Of a DNA stretch of 64,000 nt, positions 61,308 to 64,000 are shown one piece after another. A model generated the notes under the pieces. It saw only the letters and a program-made list of their open reading frames with translations. It was not told where the DNA came from and did not search any database. The DNA lies in assembly GCA_943367755.1 (NCBI GenBank), contig CALRKB020000009.1, positions 57,941 through 121,940 of the forward strand, read 5' to 3'. The translations under genes and the position numbers were made by a program. This DNA comes from PCC-6802 sp943367755 (lineage in GTDB: Bacteria; Cyanobacteriota; Cyanobacteriia; Pseudanabaenales; Pseudanabaenaceae). Every line of letters begins with the position of its first letter. The stretch's first letter is position 1.

Positions 61308-63080
61308 TCATGTCTGAGAGATTTGCTGCTTGAGTTCCGCAGCTTGACTGAGAAGGGATTCAGCAAATACAACGGCACTATCTTTGGATTTTCCTTTTTT
61401 CTTACTTACTTCGCCTGTGACACTTCCACCACCTGCAAGTTGGGCAAGTTCTTGCTTGCGTTGATCGGGTTCCAATAATTGCACTCGCACTGTTGTCCGC
61501 TCTGCAATCGCACCCGCACCGTTAGATACAACAACAGATTCTGTTACCACATGCTTAGAGACATGAAAATGCCGATCGGCGATCGCGGCCACAATTGGTT
61601 GGTGCGTTACACATAACACCTGGCGATCTCGACCGAGTTGATATAGTTGTAGAGCGATCGCCTGGGATACCCGTCCAGATACACCAACATCAATTTCGTC
61701 AAACACTAATGTCCCAATCGGATCGATCTGAGCGAAACAGGTTTTTAATGCCAGTAAGAAGCGACTCATTTCTCCACCAGAAGCAGTTTCGTTGAGTGGT
61801 TGCAGTGGCTCACCTGGATTAGGACTAAATTCAAATGTAATCCGATCTGCACCAAATGCCGTTGGCTCAATTGCCGCGATCGCGACCCGAAACTGTACCT
61901 TCTCCATTGCCAGTGATTGTAGGGCAGCAATCAGTTTTTGTTCTAGTTGGAGTGCTGCGGTTTGGCGCAATTTGGTTAGAACGACACAGGCTGCTTGTAG
62001 AGCCTTGCGATCGGCCTCAGCAATTTTCTCTAGTTCCTCAATTGACTGTGACTCATTGGTGAGACTATCTAGCTCCTCATGCAGTTTTTGCGCGTAGGCG
62101 ATCGCTTCCGTTAGGGTGGGGCCATACTTACGACAAATTTGCTTGAGTAATCTGATCCGATCTTCAATTGTTTGCAATCGATCGGGATCGCTTTCCAAAT
62201 TATCTCCATAGGTATTAATCTGTCGGCCTGCTTCTTCTACTTGTGCTAGCGCTCCTGATACAAGTTCTAATATATCTTCCAAACTAGTATCTACTGCCAC
62301 CATATCATTGAGAATTGATTCTGCTTTGCCGAGCAAGTCAGCACAGGCAGAACCACCATCATTTTGGTACAAGGCTTCGTAAATCTGATAGCTTTGCTGT
62401 TGCAGGTCAACACTATGGGATAGACGAGTGCGCTCATTCTCCAGGACGCTCATCTCATTGGTATCCTCAAGGTTAGCAGCATCCAACTCTTGAATTTGAT
62501 ATTGCAATATATCGATTTGTTGCAGGCGGGTGCGATCGCGGTTTTGACGTTCCAGAAGTTGCAGGCGCGATCTCTCTTTGATTTCAAACAACTGCGCAAC
62601 TGTTTCTCGCCGTTGCCATAGCTCCGCACCACCAAAGTTGTCCAACCATTCCCGCTGCATTGTCCCCCGACCTAACAATACCGTTTGTCCCTGCGCCGTA
62701 ATTTCTACTAAATGTTCGCGTAGCGATTCGATTTGTTGCTTATTCACGACAACACCGTTGAGGCGGGTGCGGTTGGAGCGCGTCGTAATTTCGCGGCTAC
62801 AGACTAATAAACTGCCTTCTAGTGGCTCGATTTCCTGCTCAGCTAGCCAATTAAGGACGTTGGTAGAGGCGATCGCAAATGTTGCTTCTACCATGCCCCG
62901 TTCCTTACCAGTTCGCAAAGCACGCGCTGTGACTTTGCCCCCTAAAGCGGCATCGAGTGCATCCAGGATAATTGACTTACCTGCACCAGTCTCACCGGTC
63001 ATGATGTTCAGACCGGGGTATAGCTCAAGTTCCAAGCTGTCAATGAGGGCAAAGTTTTCGATCTTCAGGCTTAAGAGCAT
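61308..63080 (-). CDS. recN: DNA repair protein RecN
   Basis: This 590-residue SMC-like ATPase acts in double-strand-break repair. It has an N-terminal FALIDSLELELYPGLNIMTG and P-loop GETGAGKSIILDAL, a long coiled-coil middle (EERSRLQLLERQNRDRTRLQ-type heptads), and a C-terminal signature/Walker B region (LNETASGGEMSRFLLALK, TLVFDEIDVGVSGR, VLCVTHQPIVAA). Length is standard. It is followed by the DCC gene. Confidence 0.96.
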   Translation of the reverse strand: MLLSLKIENFALIDSLELELYPGLNIMTGETGAGKSIILDALDAALGGKVTARALRTGKERGMVEATFAIASTNVLNWLAEQEIEPLEGSLLVCSREITTRSNRTRLNGVVVNKQQIESLREHLVEITAQGQTVLLGRGTMQREWLDNFGGAELWQRRETVAQLFEIKERSRLQLLERQNRDRTRLQQIDILQYQIQELDAANLEDTNEMSVLENERTRLSHSVDLQQQSYQIYEALYQNDGGSACADLLGKAESILNDMVAVDTSLEDILELVSGALAQVEEAGRQINTYGDNLESDPDRLQTIEDRIRLLKQICRKYGPTLTEAIAYAQKLHEELDSLTNESQSIEELEKIAEADRKALQAACVVLTKLRQTAALQLEQKLIAALQSLAMEKVQFRVAIAAIEPTAFGADRITFEFSPNPGEPLQPLNETASGGEMSRFLLALKTCFAQIDPIGTLVFDEIDVGVSGRVSQAIALQLYQLGRDRQVLCVTHQPIVAAIADRHFHVSKHVVTESVVVSNGAGAIAERTTVRVQLLEPDQRKQELAQLAGGGSVTGEVSKKKGKSKDSAVVFAESLLSQAAELKQQISQT

Positions 63081-63152
63081 ATGGGCATGACTCGCGACTA
63101 CTTGCTAGGAGTAATCGTAGCCTACCCACTTCAAGATTGGCAGTGTAGCAGA

Positions 63153-63869
63153 TCAAGCAGATTTGGAATTGCGCCTGGTTAGACGGAACCCAAATAAAGC
63201 TGCGATCGCCGTTGCGCCCAAAACCGCAGTAATCGCAATCGGCAAAATACTCGACTGACGAATCGCAATAGCGATAAATGCCCAAATATATACCAGGACA
63301 AAGGCAAGGTCCACTCTCTGGAGCGCGGCGATCGCTCCGATCCCTGTAGCAATTATCAACATGATCACCGTCCATGCTTCGGCGCTAATGCCCCAGCCCT
63401 GCCACTGCGCAATATAAAGCGCCGATGCCACATTCACAATTGTGGCTACCGAGATCCAGGCTAGATAGATACTAAATGGGGTATGTACCAACCATTTCTG
63501 CGATCGCTCTACGCGCACCTGTCCTATTCCCAATAGCAAGTAGGCCTGAATCAAGGGTAATAGAATTGCTAGCATCGCAATGATTGAGAGATCGAATAAA
63601 CGCAATGTGAAGAGGTATATCCAACCAATCTGGGCAATACAAGCGGCAATCAGTAGCAAATTAACTCGTTGTAGAGTAGGATTGCGACGCTGGGCGGGCA
63701 GAAATTGGTGAATACCATAGGCAATCAACCCCGTGTAGATTACCCCCCAGATCGAAAAAGCATAGTTTGCTGGCGTAATCAGTACCCCTTTCAGAATGGT
63801 ATTGGCAATTTGAGCAACGCTTAAACCGCCGGGTGGAAAGAAGTTCGATAGACTAGACTTTATCGGCAA
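63153..63869 (-). CDS. TspO/MBR-like multi-spanning membrane protein
   Basis: This 238-residue protein has about six hydrophobic helices. The start of its first helical pair (ITPANYAFSIWGVIYTGLIAYG) resembles TspO/MBR tryptophan-rich sensory proteins annotated in cyanobacteria, which bind tetrapyrroles; but it is larger than classic TspO (about 160 residues), so the family call is tentative. The start is a TTG (63869). It is followed by recN on the same strand after 72 bp. Confidence 0.7.
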   Translation of the reverse strand: MPIKSSLSNFFPPGGLSVAQIANTILKGVLITPANYAFSIWGVIYTGLIAYGIHQFLPAQRRNPTLQRVNLLLIAACIAQIGWIYLFTLRLFDLSIIAMLAILLPLIQAYLLLGIGQVRVERSQKWLVHTPFSIYLAWISVATIVNVASALYIAQWQGWGISAEAWTVIMLIIATGIGAIAALQRVDLAFVLVYIWAFIAIAIRQSSILPIAITAVLGATAIAALFGFRLTRRNSKSA

Positions 63870-63916
63870 TAAGAGGGTGGATCTAGAATCAGTGATTTCC
63901 TATCTTCACCCTCAAC

Positions 63917-64000
63917 TTAACCAGCTACCATCTGACGTTGAGTGACTCTGAAGTTATGCAATCCACAAGCAGTTTCCAGCACGATATCTACATAATTGTC
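63917..64000 (-). CDS. Transposase C-terminal end (partial, cut by window)
   Basis: The last 27 codons are open to the right edge and read ETACGLHNFRVTQRQMVAG before a stop. The CGLHNFR(V)T(Q)RQ pattern is typical of the C-terminus of DDE transposases (DDE_Tnp_4/IS5-like). It is cut by the window, so the family and intactness cannot be judged. Confidence 0.6.
   Translation of the reverse strand, partial: DNYVDIVLETACGLHNFRVTQRQMVAG

Overview
The window comes from a cyanobacterium. GCGATCGC (HIP1-type) octamers occur throughout, and cyanobacteria-typical genes are present: pipX, narM, a group-3 sigma factor, orthocaspase-like and WD40-STAND proteins, Uma2 nucleases and a PixJ/PixL-type chemosensory cluster. 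The genus cannot be fixed from sequence alone; a filamentous or Pseudanabaena-like lineage is only a guess. No rRNA, prophage or CRISPR array was found. The one tRNA is tRNA-Lys(UUU).

Layout. 0-5.3 kb: end of a GAF-HAMP-MCP transducer, a hybrid CheA-REC kinase and a CheW-like protein. 5.5-9.2 kb: phosphoenolpyruvate synthase and proline iminopeptidase. 9.2-21.8 kb: a minus-strand block with three paralogous pairs (TAP-like secreted hydrolases, CPBP membrane proteases, M13 metallopeptidases), an aquaporin and small exported proteins. 22-25.8 kb: ispE-pipX, sppA, narM and a SigF-type sigma factor. 26-29.7 kb: an NB-ARC STAND protein without sensor repeats, an RlmL-type methyltransferase and a Uma2 protein. 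29.9-39.9 kb: a lipase-like hydrolase and then a complete-looking fatty-acid beta-oxidation operon (acyl-CoA synthetase-like, FadN-type fusion, thiolase, FadE). 40-46.7 kb: Uma2, a broken GHKL ATPase, cysE, a partial amino-acid ABC transporter, a caspase-fold protein lacking its cysteine, and a small RHH protein. 46.9-52.3 kb: guaA, tRNA-Lys, an LTXXQ protein, an aminotransferase and a GH13 amylase. 52.3-58.9 kb: an overlapping pair made of a 14-blade WD40 STAND NTPase and a SERAC1-like hydrolase, then Uma2. 59-64 kb: malQ with a fragment of a second malQ, a DCC protein, recN, a TspO-like membrane protein and the end of a transposase.

How the genes work together. The most notable module is the beta-oxidation operon, because cyanobacteria are generally held to lack this pathway. 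The hydrolase just upstream could supply fatty acids and ppsA (also in the window) could feed carbon onward, but both links are inference. The second notable module is the translationally coupled SERAC1-like hydrolase and STAND-WD40 pair, which has the logic of an effector with its sensor switch (conflict or defence). The third is the duplicated secreted-peptidase block, where a 90-bp repeat preserves the trace of an ancestral duplication.
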